DNA of 64,000 nucleotides from Lysinibacillus sphaericus (GCF_002982115.1 NZ_CP019980.1:3914001-3978000), one strand, 5' to 3'; positions 18,776 through 29,746 are shown, counted from the stretch's first letter. The notes: generated from the letters alone by a model not told the origin. Translations and numbers: made by a program.

Positions 18776-19678
18776 TTATTCAAAATGATTAACTAACGTA
18801 CCGATACCTTGAATGGATACTTTCACGGTATCACCCGCTTTTAAATATTGCGGAGGATTCATGCCTTTACCAACGCCTGCTGGTGTACCCGTTAAAATCA
18901 CATCACCTGGCTCTAGCGTTACATGTTGCGATAAAATCGATACGAGCGATTCGACCGTAAACATCATATCTTTCGTTGTACCATTTTGACGTACTTCATC
19001 ATTTACTTTTGTAACAACTGTTAACTCTTGCGGATTTGGAATTTCATCCTTTGTTACAAGGTATGGTCCTAATGGGCATGTGCCTTCTAGGCTTTTACCT
19101 AAGAAAAATTGTTTATGTTTATCTTGAAGATCACGTGCTGTAATATCATTCGCAATTGTGTAGCCAAATACATAGTCAAAGGCTAAGTTTTTCGGAATGT
19201 TTTTCCCACGTTTACCAATGACTACTGCAAGTTCCCCTTCATAATCCATTTTTGAAGAAAGATCTGCATGGATTGATAGTGTTTGACCATCAGCCGCAAT
19301 AGCAGTTGGCGATTTTGTAAATACCATTAAATCGATTGGTGCTGCTTCTGCACCCATTTCTTTTGCATGCTCATCATAGTTTTTGCCAATACACATAATA
19401 TTTTTTGGTGTGCGCGGAATTGGAGATAACCATTCAATCACTGTAAATTCACGCTTGAAGCTATTCGCACGGTCTGATTTTTCCGCTGCTTCTACTAATT
19501 TACGAATTTGTTCAACAAAATCGAAGCCTAAAGCAATGCCATCAACAATTGAACTTGAAAAAGAAGGGAGAACTTGTAATTCGTTTTGAATAGCGAGTAC
19601 ATCCCATACCGCTTCTTCTTTTTTTACTTTTGGTCCAAAACTTACATGTCCACCTAATTTAAATGATAAAATTTTCAT
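18776..19678 (-). CDS. yisK: Fumarylacetoacetate hydrolase-family protein (YisK-like)
   Basis: This 300-residue protein has an N-terminal FAH_N-like region (1-90) and a catalytic FAH domain. Metal ligands are visible in DYEGELAVVIGKRG (the E-x-E pair) and the NDITARDLQ strand, with IMCIGKNYDEHAKEMG starting the domain and TGTPAGVG near the C-terminus. B. subtilis YisK decarboxylates oxaloacetate and associates with the actin homologue Mbl. Synteny with yisL supports orthology; identical activity is inference. Confidence 0.87.
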   Translation of the reverse strand: MKILSFKLGGHVSFGPKVKKEEAVWDVLAIQNELQVLPSFSSSIVDGIALGFDFVEQIRKLVEAAEKSDRANSFKREFTVIEWLSPIPRTPKNIMCIGKNYDEHAKEMGAEAAPIDLMVFTKSPTAIAADGQTLSIHADLSSKMDYEGELAVVIGKRGKNIPKNLAFDYVFGYTIANDITARDLQDKHKQFFLGKSLEGTCPLGPYLVTKDEIPNPQELTVVTKVNDEVRQNGTTKDMMFTVESLVSILSQHVTLEPGDVILTGTPAGVGKGMNPPQYLKAGDTVKVSIQGIGTLVNHFE

Positions 19679-19801
19679 GATTTTAAGAGCTCCTTCTTTT
19701 TTCTACATGATACAACAATATGATATAAATTACCTTACTTTTACGATAACAATTTTTAATGTTGCTAATTCTCTATTAATTAAGCATGTTAAGCACAAAA
19801 T

Positions 19802-20968
19802 TTAGCTTGATTCAGTTTTCGTCTTATATGTTAACTTACGCCAAATTGCCTCTAATGGGCCTTGCTTCCATTTTGTAAGCCAAATTTCTGCAAAAATCAT
19901 TTGCACGACAATAATACCGATAGCAATTAATACACCTGTAGCTACACTTACTTTCCCATACCAACCTAATCCAAATTGATAAAATATAAATGTGCCAATC
20001 ATGGATTGCAGTATGTACATCGTTAACGACATGCGTCCAATTTTTGCAAAAGGACTAAGTATTTTTGGTATGACTGGAATCAGACAAAGTAAAACAACAA
20101 GGCCAATATAGCCAACTGATAAAATCGGCCCACCGATATAGACCTTTATATAATCAAGTAAATACGTACGTGTAAATAGGATAGGTACACTCTTCAAGAA
20201 TATACCAAGTGCCAACCCAGCTATCGCAAGTGCTAGCCACAGCCATTTCAGCTCTTTTGAACGTTCTACTAAATGCCATTTGGAGGCAGCTGCACCTATT
20301 AGCATATACGGTAATATCGTAAATAATGACGCAATCCACATCCCGATTCCCGCTTGAATAGATAAGTCAGATAAACGCTGTAAAAAGGCATCCATCCAAC
20401 TACCTGTGCCATAGGCTGTGATTGCCTTTTCCACACCAGTAATATCCAAGTACGTTTCAATCTCCGTATTAAAGTTAATATAACCTACTACAAGCAACAT
20501 AAAAACATGCATAAATCCATTGATAAGAATACCCGTTACGAATAGCCAGATGGGATGTAAACGTAAAAGCAACAGCAGAAAAACGCCACAGAAGGCATAC
20601 ATCATTAAAATATCTCCCCACCAAATAAGGAGCGCATGCAGCAAACCGAACATAAATAAAACAGTTAACCTTCGGAGTCCTGTTCCATAAAAGTTTTGTT
20701 CACGACTTTGAGCTTTTTGCCATTGTAGCGCTAATCCATAACCAAATAATAAGGAAAATAAAGGATAAAAACTACTTTGCACATAAATATCTAAATTTTG
20801 TTGCCAAACAATATCTGACGGTGTTGTAAACCATGACGCTAAATCAATGTGTGGCATTGGCAAATAAAAAGCATACATATTGACGACTAGTATACCTAGC
20901 AAGCTAATTCCACGTAAAATATCTAATGTTGCGATTCGTTCCTGCAACATCGTCGGTTTCAAATTCAC
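19802..20968 (-). CDS. DUF418 / YeiB-family polytopic membrane protein
   Basis: A 388-residue protein starts at a GTG 7 nt after GAGGAGG. The RIATLDILRGISLLGILVVNM opening and the later RTYLLDYI...GPILSVGYIGLVVL and GRMSLTMYILQS segments are the signatures of the DUF418/YeiB family. About ten TM helices are expected. The family is distantly acyltransferase-3-like; substrates are unknown. It stands alone between yisK and addA on the same strand. Confidence 0.88.
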   Translation of the reverse strand: MNLKPTMLQERIATLDILRGISLLGILVVNMYAFYLPMPHIDLASWFTTPSDIVWQQNLDIYVQSSFYPLFSLLFGYGLALQWQKAQSREQNFYGTGLRRLTVLFMFGLLHALLIWWGDILMMYAFCGVFLLLLLRLHPIWLFVTGILINGFMHVFMLLVVGYINFNTEIETYLDITGVEKAITAYGTGSWMDAFLQRLSDLSIQAGIGMWIASLFTILPYMLIGAAASKWHLVERSKELKWLWLALAIAGLALGIFLKSVPILFTRTYLLDYIKVYIGGPILSVGYIGLVVLLCLIPVIPKILSPFAKIGRMSLTMYILQSMIGTFIFYQFGLGWYGKVSVATGVLIAIGIIVVQMIFAEIWLTKWKQGPLEAIWRKLTYKTKTESS

Positions 20969-21128
20969 AAAATAGCCTCCTCTTCTTTCTAAGTCGTTAA
21001 ACTACAATGCGCATCCTTCTGCGCTTTCAGTAAACTTCGAAAAAGCTTACTTTCCACGCAGAAGTTTGCCTATTGTTTTTAACATTGCTGAAAGGAATAC
21101 TTCATTTTACAGGCAAAGGATAGTGACC

Positions 21129-24100
21129 CTACGCATAAATCGCCTGCTCAATATCAAATAAGTACAACACTTTCTCATATACTTGTATGTGTAAAATCGA
21201 CTCAAGTGCCTCGCTATAAACACGTAGTTGCACCCCATAGCGACCTAAAAGTTCCTTCGATAACGCCGGCTCCTCTACAAATTGCCGCCCAATGCGGTCG
21301 GTTTTATAATCGAGTAATATCCAGTGACCGTAGACATCCTCAAACAAGCAATCGACAATCCCTTGCACAATTTGAGCGTCGCCATCCTCATCCACGCGGC
21401 TTATCGTAAATGGCATTTCTCTTCGAATTTGCTTCGCATTTTTAAAACGTTGGCCAATATCGGTTGTAAAGAAACGGTAAATTTTCTCACACGGAACAAT
21501 CTTGCTCTCTGCCTCGGTTAGTAGTTGTTTTACCACTAACTCAGTGACAAATTGCTCCACTTCTTGCACTGTGCTAAAGCCACATTGTGGTACATGCTGC
21601 ATGACCGTATGAATGGCTGTCCCCATTTCCGCACCTGTAAGCTGCTTATCCTGTAAAAAGGTTGGTCGTGGGGCAATCGTACCCTTATTCTTTTTAGGAG
21701 CGGTAAAATAGTATTCTGGCTCCTCTAGACGTTGTAAGCTTTCTAGACGTTTAATTTCACTAACAGATGTTTTCGAACGCTTCTGTGTCGATTTTTGATA
21801 TGCATATTGAGCTTGGAAGCGAGCTGTAATTTCTGCAAGCAGAGCTGCGTCCTCTGGCGTTGTGAACATCTGTTGCACATCTTCATCTAACGCTTGCGTT
21901 TCATACATAAAATGATGTGTTGAAATGGCTCTTACCCACCAATGCGAGAGATCTTGTCTTGCTTTATACGAAGTACTTGTAATAGCTGCAAAATCAGCAT
22001 GTCTCGCAACAGCTGGCCCAACCCAGTCAAAATAACTATTTGCACGCGCGCGTAAATAATCTTGCAAAGGAGCATCCACAGGCAAGTTTTGCGCGTCCAG
22101 CCAGGAATCAAGTGTTTTATCCCAATTTTTTACGGAGCCAATTAAAATAAGTCGTTCCTTTGCACGCGTCATTGCTACGTACAACACCCGCATTTCTTCG
22201 GCTCTCATCTCCAGCTCTTTTTTCTCCTTCATCGCTAGAAATGGTAAAGAAGTATAGGTAATCCGATTTTCAGGGTCAATTGCTTTAACTGCAAGCCCAT
22301 AATCTTGGTCAAATAAATACGGATTGTGGAAGTCCATTTTGTTAAAAGGCCGTCCCATTCCTGCAACAAAAACAACTGGGTACTCTAAACCTTTGGATGA
22401 GTGAATTGTTACAAGTCTCACTACATCGTCTTTTTCACCAATCGACTTTGCTGTTCCTAAATCATCCCCACGCGTTCGCATTCTATCTATAAAGCGTAAA
22501 AAGCGGAACAACCCTCGAAACGCCGTCTTTTCATACATTAATGCGCGATCGTGTAAAATGCGTAAATTTGCTTGTCGTTGTTTACCATTCGGCATGGCAC
22601 CAACCATTTCATAATAATGTGTATCCAAGTAAATTTTCCAAATTAAATCCGACAAAGAGCCACGACGTGCTAAATCTCGCCAGTTTTCAAATGCCAACAT
22701 AAAACGTTGAAGCTTCTCAAATGTTTCGGATTGCACACCATGTCCTTCACTGCGTATAAATTGCCTTAATGCATCATAAAACGGTGTTTTAGTATCTGCT
22801 AAACGAATTTTTGCGAGCTCATTTTCTGTTAAGCCAACAAACGGTGCACGTAATACAGAAGCTAATGGTATATCTTGATATGGATTATCGACAACTTTTA
22901 GTGTGTTCAGCATAATCATCACTTCTAAGGCATCGAAATAACCTTTAGATGACTCTGCATAAAGAGGAATGCCTGCCAACTTAAATTCCTCGACCAAATC
23001 TGTAGACCACGTCATAGAGCGCATTAAAATGACAATATCACTGTATTTTAAAGGACGTTCTGTTTTTGTTTTCGTATCGTATACCGTTGTTTCCTCTTCC
23101 ATCAATTGTCGAATGCGATCAATTATAAAACGTGCCTCATATTGTGATTTCTTCAGTTCCTCAAGCTCTGATGCTTCACTTATACTTTCTTCCATTTCTT
23201 CATCCGCTGCCTCTTCCTCTGGCGGATGTAAAATTACGAGCTCAACAGGTACCTCTTTCGCATCATACGGCGCTGCTGGCTTCAATGAAGCATTGTCATC
23301 ATATTGTATTTCACCGACACGTTCATCCATAATTTGTGCAAACACAAAATTGGTTGCGTTTAAAACTTCACTACGACTACGGAAATTGGCATTCAAATCG
23401 ATGCGCATCCCCGTCGTATCAGGATTTTCTACAAACTCCCCATACTTCCGCATAAAAAGTTTGGGTTCCGCTAAACGGAAGCGATAGATACTTTGTTTTA
23501 CGTCACCAACCATAAAAAGGTTGCCATCGTGCTCATCGCCTAGCTTGACCAATTGTAAAATGGTTTCCTGTAGCATATTCGTATCTTGGTATTCATCCAC
23601 CAGCACTTCTTTAAAACGTCTTTGTAAATCTAACGCAACGGGCGATGGCTGTAATTCGCCCTCTACCTCTTCCGTTAAGATTTGCAGGGCATAATGCTCT
23701 AAGTCGGAGAAATCGATAATACCTCGCTCTAATTTCGCAAGACGGAATTGCTGGCTAAAAATAGACGTCAAGTCAACTAATGTTGCAATCGTTGGCGCCA
23801 TCAGTCTAATTTCTTCCAGCAAACGTGCAGGTGTACGAACAAAATAAGTATCTTTTAACTTATTCATTATTTTTTTAGCAGCCTCACGCTTTTTCTTCGC
23901 TAGCTCTTGAAGCTCCACATCGACTAAAGCATCCTTGGATACCCGTTTTAATGTCGACCACTTGACTGTTGAAAAATAATCAAATAGCTGTTGCCATGTG
24001 CCCTCTTGACTGATACGAATCCCTTCCTGAATCATTGCAAAATCAATTTCAGCGGTTTCAGCATATGGAGCCGGTCCATCTGGCTGAAGCGTTATTGCAC

Positions 24101-24842
24101 GCATTTCAGAAATGAGAACGAATGCTTCTTCAAGGCTATGTTTTACAGTTAACTTTACATATTTAGATAAATCTAAATCATCTATTGTCACATCGTCCGC
24201 TAGCTGATAGCTTTCTGGTAAGCTCGTTAACCATTTTTGTGGTTCAGCATGGACACGCGACGTATCATAAAGCTTACTTATTAATGTTTCAATCGCTTGA
24301 TCATCACGATCTGATGTAAAACTATCGACAAGTTGATAGATTGCATGAATTCGCGCTTCGTCATCTGTATCATAGGCAGATTCTAGCACGTCAGCTAATA
24401 TATCATCTCGGAGCAAGGCGATTTCTGCCTCATTAGCAATTCGGAAACCTGGGTCTATATCGAGCAAATAAGCATACTGCTTAACAATCGCTAAACAAAA
24501 GGAATGCAATGTCGAGATTTGCGCTTTATTGACTAGGCTCAACTGACGTCGCAAATGGCTCGACGTCGGATTTGCTGCAATTGCTTTTTCAAGCGCCTCT
24601 GCCATACGATGACGCATTTCAGCTGCGGAAGCATTCGTAAACGTTACGACAAGAAGTTCATCCACATTCATTGGATTTTCTGTTGCCACAACCTTTTCAA
24701 TCATGCGATTAATCAAGACCGCCGTTTTACCAGAGCCTGCAGCTGCTGAAACAAGTGTATCTTGCCCACTTGCATAAATCGCTTTCCACTGATCATCCGT
24801 CCAAGTGACATTCGCTGGTTTGACAGGTATTTGCTGCACCAT
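21129..24842 (-). CDS. addA: ATP-dependent helicase/nuclease subunit A
   Basis: A 1237-residue UvrD-type helicase with a C-terminal nuclease domain. Visible are Walker A AAAGSGKTAVLINRMI (about 33-48), helicase motif II VDEYQDTN, motif III GDVKQSIYRFR, motif V/VI VTIHSSKGLEYPVVF and VAMTRAKERL, and the RecB-type nuclease core ILLDYKTDRIG with a preceding Asp. With AddB it processes double-strand ends to recombinogenic 3' tails and handles transformation-related recombination. It starts one base after the addB stop, so the two are translationally coupled. Length matches the family. Confidence 0.97.
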   Translation of the reverse strand: MVQQIPVKPANVTWTDDQWKAIYASGQDTLVSAAAGSGKTAVLINRMIEKVVATENPMNVDELLVVTFTNASAAEMRHRMAEALEKAIAANPTSSHLRRQLSLVNKAQISTLHSFCLAIVKQYAYLLDIDPGFRIANEAEIALLRDDILADVLESAYDTDDEARIHAIYQLVDSFTSDRDDQAIETLISKLYDTSRVHAEPQKWLTSLPESYQLADDVTIDDLDLSKYVKLTVKHSLEEAFVLISEMRAITLQPDGPAPYAETAEIDFAMIQEGIRISQEGTWQQLFDYFSTVKWSTLKRVSKDALVDVELQELAKKKREAAKKIMNKLKDTYFVRTPARLLEEIRLMAPTIATLVDLTSIFSQQFRLAKLERGIIDFSDLEHYALQILTEEVEGELQPSPVALDLQRRFKEVLVDEYQDTNMLQETILQLVKLGDEHDGNLFMVGDVKQSIYRFRLAEPKLFMRKYGEFVENPDTTGMRIDLNANFRSRSEVLNATNFVFAQIMDERVGEIQYDDNASLKPAAPYDAKEVPVELVILHPPEEEAADEEMEESISEASELEELKKSQYEARFIIDRIRQLMEEETTVYDTKTKTERPLKYSDIVILMRSMTWSTDLVEEFKLAGIPLYAESSKGYFDALEVMIMLNTLKVVDNPYQDIPLASVLRAPFVGLTENELAKIRLADTKTPFYDALRQFIRSEGHGVQSETFEKLQRFMLAFENWRDLARRGSLSDLIWKIYLDTHYYEMVGAMPNGKQRQANLRILHDRALMYEKTAFRGLFRFLRFIDRMRTRGDDLGTAKSIGEKDDVVRLVTIHSSKGLEYPVVFVAGMGRPFNKMDFHNPYLFDQDYGLAVKAIDPENRITYTSLPFLAMKEKKELEMRAEEMRVLYVAMTRAKERLILIGSVKNWDKTLDSWLDAQNLPVDAPLQDYLRARANSYFDWVGPAVARHADFAAITSTSYKARQDLSHWWVRAISTHHFMYETQALDEDVQQMFTTPEDAALLAEITARFQAQYAYQKSTQKRSKTSVSEIKRLESLQRLEEPEYYFTAPKKNKGTIAPRPTFLQDKQLTGAEMGTAIHTVMQHVPQCGFSTVQEVEQFVTELVVKQLLTEAESKIVPCEKIYRFFTTDIGQRFKNAKQIRREMPFTISRVDEDGDAQIVQGIVDCLFEDVYGHWILLDYKTDRIGRQFVEEPALSKELLGRYGVQLRVYSEALESILHIQVYEKVLYLFDIEQAIYA

Positions 24843-24843
24843 G

Positions 24844-27800
24844 TTAGTTCATCTCCTTGCGAATTTTTTCGACAACTTCTACTGGCTTTACTTGCTGTAG
24901 CTGACGATAACTTTGTTTGCCATCAGATGGGTCAAATTGGCATACTGCTGCAAATTGACAGTAATCACACGCTGTTTTTGCTTTTAGCTTATAAGGGCTT
25001 ATAGCCGTATCCCCTGCTAAAATGCCGTTGCCAGCTTCTTGATGCTTACGGCGGACAAAATGCTGGAGATTTTTCATATCATTAACGGGCACGATGCGTG
25101 ATTGTGATTCAGAAGGGGTACCATCCTTTTTCATATAAACTGGAATAATTTGCGAATGCCCGCTCGCTTCCTCTAGCTGCTCATCCATCGAGTAAATAGC
25201 CTCAGGATTTTCAGTTAAAAGTCCCTTCATTTTGTATTGCTTTAACCGATCTTCTTCAATCTCACTGTCACTCAAGTCCTTATCCAGTTTTAACATCGGA
25301 TTATGGACATGGACATAAAGCACACCAGCAGGCTCTGCATCGCCAGATAACCAATAGGATGCATTCTCCATCGCTACATCTAAATATGTTAACACCTGCA
25401 ATGATAGGCCATGATACACTTCATTTAAATCTAAGTCACGAGCAGACGATTTATAATCGACTATTCGTAAATACGAGCGATCATCAATCGATGCACTATC
25501 CACACGGTCAATACGACCGCGCATGTACATTTTTTTGCCACCTTGCAAATCAATTTCCAATGGCGGTAGCTGTTCATGCTGCCCTGGCCCGAACGATGCT
25601 TCAATAGCAATTGGTTTAAAGTGTGACACATTGGCATGCTGTGTCAGTGCCATCATCGTGCGCTCTACAATGCGAATCAGCTTGCGTTGAATATAACGAT
25701 AACGTGCACTAGATAATAAAATTTGGTGAGAGAAAACGGGCACAATTTGCTCTACTGCCTGTCGTGCAAGTTGTTGAATTTGCTGTTTTGATAAACGAAT
25801 CCACGACAGTTGTAAACGGTGCGTCTCTTCGGTAATCCATTTCAATGCTTCATGGAACAAATCACCCATTGCAAATGTCTCTAAACGATATTCTGCTCGT
25901 TCCTCTAAACGAAGCCCATACGTCGTGAAGTGAGAAAACGGACAACGGAAGTATTTTTCTATACGTGACACACTTGAAGTGAGCTTGCGACCATATAATT
26001 CTTGTGTAATATAACCTTCTAGCGGTTCTGCCTCATTTTTATGTGTCATTGGATGCATCAGGCGACGTAAAATTAATGCCCAGTATGGATCTTGTTCATA
26101 ATATTTTTGTAAAGCAACCCATTCTGGTGCAAGTTCACGACTATGCTCCGCTTGCCTTAATTGCAGCATTAAATGAGCTAACGCTGTACGAGGATGGCGA
26201 ATATAAGGCAATACATTATCATCAATTAATTCTATCGGATCAATGACAACACGCTCGACGTTTACCCCACTTAAAAGACCTGCCGTTTTTTCATTTCCTA
26301 TAATTTTCTTTATATATAACGAGGATATTAAAGCTTTCCCCTCTTCATCCGCCGTTGGATAAGTCATATAAAGCTTGTCAGATGGCGTAGTTATTGCACG
26401 ATACAATAAAAAGTTTTCCTGTAATAGCCGATTTTTAGATGTCGGTGCTAATTCATAGCCAATATGCGTAAACCACTCACGTTCTACATCAGACAATAGA
26501 CCTTCATAATCCAGACGTGTAGGATAGACGCCATCGTTCATTCCTAGAACAAAGGCGACCTTTATTTGCGATAGGCGCGCTAAATCGACCGTTGCCACCA
26601 TCACTTCATCTAAAGTTGGAGGAATACGCGCGAATTCTAATGTATCAAAACCTTCATCTAAAATCTTTGCCGCTTCCTGTACCGACATTTCTTGCTCGCC
26701 AAACATGTAAACAAACTGATCGAGTACGGCGATCCATTCTTTCCACGCTTGATCATGCTCACTTGCTGCTAACGCCTCCCCTCTATCCAATTCACGATCT
26801 TTCATGATTTGAAGCTTGTCATATACTTGTACTTCTTCTACTAGCTCAAATAGCGCTGTTGCCACATCTCTACCCGTTTTCGCCAGTATAAGCTTGTCCT
26901 GTAACGCTTTTAATGGTGTGCGAATTTCGTCGCGAATGGCCTCAATTTCTGTCTGCATCGCACGTTCTTCGTCTGTTTGCACACGAGAATGGAATTCAAG
27001 CCCGCGATATTTTTTATAAAACCAACGAGATTCGTCAAACCAACGCTCTCCGTAAATTCCTTGCGCTAAACAGTAATTTTCAAGACGGTCAGCACGTTCA
27101 CGCCAAACACTGTTATCAGCATGTAGTGGGAAAAATAAATCTGTTTTCACACTTCTGAAAAGCGGTTCATATTTCCAATTTGAAATAACAACTTCCAATG
27201 CAGATCGACTAAATTCAATTAACGGATGGTGAAGCATCGTTTTTTTTGTATTCACAAAAATAGGAATGTCGTATTGCTGGAAAATTGTTGAAATTAGCGG
27301 ATCGTATACATCTGCTTGTCTATACAGCAACACTATATCTTGATAACGATAGCCCTCCTGCCTCGTCAGCTTCGTTATTTCCCGGGCAATGGCATGGATT
27401 TCAGCCCGACGATTTGAGGCTTCAAAAACTTTCACATCACCTGTGGATTTTTCTGTTTGGGGCACCATATCCGCAAATGTTGCTTCTACATGCTGTAAGT
27501 CTTTTGACTGAAATCGATGGGTTTTGATAAAATGCAACGGTGCTTCGACTTCAATGCCATTGTCATATGCTATATCATGCAAGCGTTGACTTGTAGTTGC
27601 CGCTTCATTGAATAATGCCTGCTCATCTTTAGCTTCTTCCATATGATCATACGGTAGCACAACCGTTACTTGCTTCGTCACCTTTAGTAATTCTTTTACA
27701 AGCTCTAGCTCTCTTACAGTAAAGGCAGTAAAGCCATCTATATAAATTGTTGCCTGTTTCATCGTCTCAGAAAATTTTAAGTGCTCGGTTAAAATCGGGT

Positions 27801-28353
27801 AATAGCCTTCACTATCGACATAAGTTGTACCGAGTCGAGCTTCTAATGCTTGTAAAACAATGTATAAATCATTGATTTTCGCCTGTAGTGTATGAGGTGC
27901 ATCAATAGCCTTTAAAGAGGTTGTTACATCACTTAAAACTGAACTGTTCACGCTATATCGGCTAAATTCGCGTAACAACGTTTCAATTTCCTCTGTAAAG
28001 CCCCGCTTACCAGCAGCTTGTCGAAATAACGAAAAATCACTCTTCTGCTCTTCTAGCAATTTTCGAATAAGCATTCGATAACCATAGCCATTTACTTCTT
28101 GGCGAGCAATACCCCCTGTTTCTTGAAGTACAAGCCAAGCTAAGCGTTTAAACGTCATCACTTGTGCACGTATGAGCCCGTGCAAACCATGTCTATTTGT
28201 CAGTTCATATTCAGTTGAATAAGACATTTGGTCAGGGACAATGATAAAAATAGGGTGACCTAATGGATCGGTATTTAATTGTTCGACTATTTCTCTATGA
28301 ATATAAGCCGATTTTCCGGTACCTGCACGTCCTGATACAATTCGTAATGTCAT
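24844..28353 (-). CDS. addB: ATP-dependent helicase/nuclease subunit B
   Basis: This 1169-residue protein has an N-terminal Walker A (GRAGTGKSAYIHREI), a degenerate helicase core, and a C-terminal RecB-type nuclease (RGRIDRVD...LRIVDYKSSARD). Four cysteines for the Fe-S staple are present: one in YFRCPFSHF and three in ACDYCQFAAVCQFD (C-x2-C-x5-C). It is first of the addB-addA operon, as in B. subtilis. No LexA box was noticed upstream. Confidence 0.96.
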   Translation of the reverse strand: MTLRIVSGRAGTGKSAYIHREIVEQLNTDPLGHPIFIIVPDQMSYSTEYELTNRHGLHGLIRAQVMTFKRLAWLVLQETGGIARQEVNGYGYRMLIRKLLEEQKSDFSLFRQAAGKRGFTEEIETLLREFSRYSVNSSVLSDVTTSLKAIDAPHTLQAKINDLYIVLQALEARLGTTYVDSEGYYPILTEHLKFSETMKQATIYIDGFTAFTVRELELVKELLKVTKQVTVVLPYDHMEEAKDEQALFNEAATTSQRLHDIAYDNGIEVEAPLHFIKTHRFQSKDLQHVEATFADMVPQTEKSTGDVKVFEASNRRAEIHAIAREITKLTRQEGYRYQDIVLLYRQADVYDPLISTIFQQYDIPIFVNTKKTMLHHPLIEFSRSALEVVISNWKYEPLFRSVKTDLFFPLHADNSVWRERADRLENYCLAQGIYGERWFDESRWFYKKYRGLEFHSRVQTDEERAMQTEIEAIRDEIRTPLKALQDKLILAKTGRDVATALFELVEEVQVYDKLQIMKDRELDRGEALAASEHDQAWKEWIAVLDQFVYMFGEQEMSVQEAAKILDEGFDTLEFARIPPTLDEVMVATVDLARLSQIKVAFVLGMNDGVYPTRLDYEGLLSDVEREWFTHIGYELAPTSKNRLLQENFLLYRAITTPSDKLYMTYPTADEEGKALISSLYIKKIIGNEKTAGLLSGVNVERVVIDPIELIDDNVLPYIRHPRTALAHLMLQLRQAEHSRELAPEWVALQKYYEQDPYWALILRRLMHPMTHKNEAEPLEGYITQELYGRKLTSSVSRIEKYFRCPFSHFTTYGLRLEERAEYRLETFAMGDLFHEALKWITEETHRLQLSWIRLSKQQIQQLARQAVEQIVPVFSHQILLSSARYRYIQRKLIRIVERTMMALTQHANVSHFKPIAIEASFGPGQHEQLPPLEIDLQGGKKMYMRGRIDRVDSASIDDRSYLRIVDYKSSARDLDLNEVYHGLSLQVLTYLDVAMENASYWLSGDAEPAGVLYVHVHNPMLKLDKDLSDSEIEEDRLKQYKMKGLLTENPEAIYSMDEQLEEASGHSQIIPVYMKKDGTPSESQSRIVPVNDMKNLQHFVRRKHQEAGNGILAGDTAISPYKLKAKTACDYCQFAAVCQFDPSDGKQSYRQLQQVKPVEVVEKIRKEMN

Positions 28354-28520
28354 TCATGCTTCCCCCTATTCATTAAAAAATTATATTCTATCTTCAGAAA
28401 CTTGTAGTGAGCGTTCCCTAGTAATCGCCAATATAAAACGACTAAAGCAATGAAATAAAAAGACCCTCCTACCATTTTACATGATACAAGGGACCGCATG
28501 TGCAGATTCAGCCTAGAAGA

Positions 28521-29144
28521 TTATTCATTTTTCGTCATTTTTCGCCCACGTTTCAAATCTCTTTCTACACGAGCATTCAATCGCTTCTCCATTAGCTTGC
28601 CAATCCACCATAGTAAGACGATAGCTACACCCGCACTAATTAGTCGTACCGGACTCGTGATAAGCGATTTTAAATCATAGCCCAATACACTCATGCCAAA
28701 AATCATGACGAATTTTCCGGCTAATAAAACAATTAGATAGTATTTTTTATGAATATGTGATAAGCCCGCTACTATATTCACTATTACAGAAGGCGTAAAC
28801 GGAAAGCATAGTAAGACAAACAATGGGCTAATACCATTCATATCCACCCATTTAATAAACTTTTGTACCTTTTTACTGCCTGTTACAAAACGGAGCTTCG
28901 GATGCTTTCCAAAGTGACGTACAAGCAAAAAAACAGCATATGAACCAGCTACTGAACCTAACCACGATAACAAAAACCCTATCCATAACCCAAATGCACT
29001 CGCATTCGCCACGACGAACACAACCAATGGTAAAAAAGGTAAAAACGCTTCTAAAAAGGGCAGTAATATCCCCATTATTGGTCCAAGTGTTCGATATTGT
29101 GCCGCAATATGTTCCATATTTTCTACAGTAAACCATTCATTCAC
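28521..29144 (-). CDS. TVP38/TMEM64 (DedA-like) membrane protein
   Basis: A 207-residue integral membrane protein of the SNARE-associated/VTT family. The preferred start is GTG (29142-29144), 5 nt after GAGGTGG; a GTG three codons upstream overlaps that site. It has the conserved reentrant-loop region PFLEAFLPFLPLVVFVVANA, the glycine-rich FLLSWLGSVAGSY and FPFTPSVIVNIVAGLS, with a basic cytosolic tail (KRLNARVERDLKRGRK). Related proteins act in lipid scrambling or transport. It lies 11 bp after the XRE-cupin regulator, probably in one transcript. B. subtilis has a similar gene (yhjE) near addB. Confidence 0.88.
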   Translation of the reverse strand: MNEWFTVENMEHIAAQYRTLGPIMGILLPFLEAFLPFLPLVVFVVANASAFGLWIGFLLSWLGSVAGSYAVFLLVRHFGKHPKLRFVTGSKKVQKFIKWVDMNGISPLFVLLCFPFTPSVIVNIVAGLSHIHKKYYLIVLLAGKFVMIFGMSVLGYDLKSLITSPVRLISAGVAIVLLWWIGKLMEKRLNARVERDLKRGRKMTKNE

Positions 29145-29155
29145 TATTGCCACCT

Positions 29156-29707
29156 CTATTTATATTGCAAGATTACATGTAAAACCGTAAGTTCTTCTGA
29201 TATATTTTGATATTCATGTGCTTGATGTCCCGAAAATACCAATGTTTCCCCTTCGGTTATCGTTTCATGCATAACCCCAGCCGAAATAACAGCTTGTCCA
29301 TGAATCACTGTTACCGTTTCTTCTACCCCTTCTGTATGGGCTTCACTCCTACTCCTTGCACCAGGCTCCATTTCCACTTTATAAAATTCCCAACCTCGTT
29401 CAGGATCATAAGGAATAATGGAATAGACCCGATAACGCCCTTCGTCTTCATCGACATGTGGTGCATTTTTACTGCTAAATTTCATAAAATGGGCAATCGG
29501 CGGCTGTAAAAGTGATGAAAAAGAGATGCGTAAACCTGCGGCTATTTTCCAAATCGTTGAAACAGTAGGATTCGCTTCACCTTTTTCAATTTGGGCAAGC
29601 TGTGCCTTACTAACCCCCGTTGCCTTCGCTACATCATCTAAACTTACACTGCGTTGTTGCCGTATTTTCTTTAATTGGAAAGCTAAATTTCGACTCATTT
29701 GTTCCAT
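29156..29707 (-). CDS. XRE-family regulator with C-terminal cupin domain
   Basis: This 183-residue protein has an N-terminal helix-turn-helix (about 10-65; VSLDDVAKATGVSKAQLAQIEKG) and a C-terminal cupin (about 105-180; ...GVEETVTVIHGQAVIS...GETLVFSGHQAHEYQN). This architecture is common for regulators of small-molecule transport and catabolism. It is divergent from azlCD, and an inverted repeat of ATGTATACTT lies between the genes. I infer that it represses azlCD and itself; the ligand may be an amino acid. Confidence 0.9.
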   Translation of the reverse strand: MEQMSRNLAFQLKKIRQQRSVSLDDVAKATGVSKAQLAQIEKGEANPTVSTIWKIAAGLRISFSSLLQPPIAHFMKFSSKNAPHVDEDEGRYRVYSIIPYDPERGWEFYKVEMEPGARSRSEAHTEGVEETVTVIHGQAVISAGVMHETITEGETLVFSGHQAHEYQNISEELTVLHVILQYK

Positions 29708-29746
29708 TACGACTCACCATTTCCTGTTGTTTATTTTATCAGACAT

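Noticed and set aside
22969-23487. 172-codon plus-strand open frame
   Set aside because: It lies wholly inside addA on the other strand, is Ser-rich low complexity, and has no ribosome-binding site; it is a shadow of a long real gene.
28441-28500. Terminator after the TVP38-family gene
   Set aside because: GACCC and GGG-rich arms can be paired only poorly and no clean stem plus T-run could be defined.
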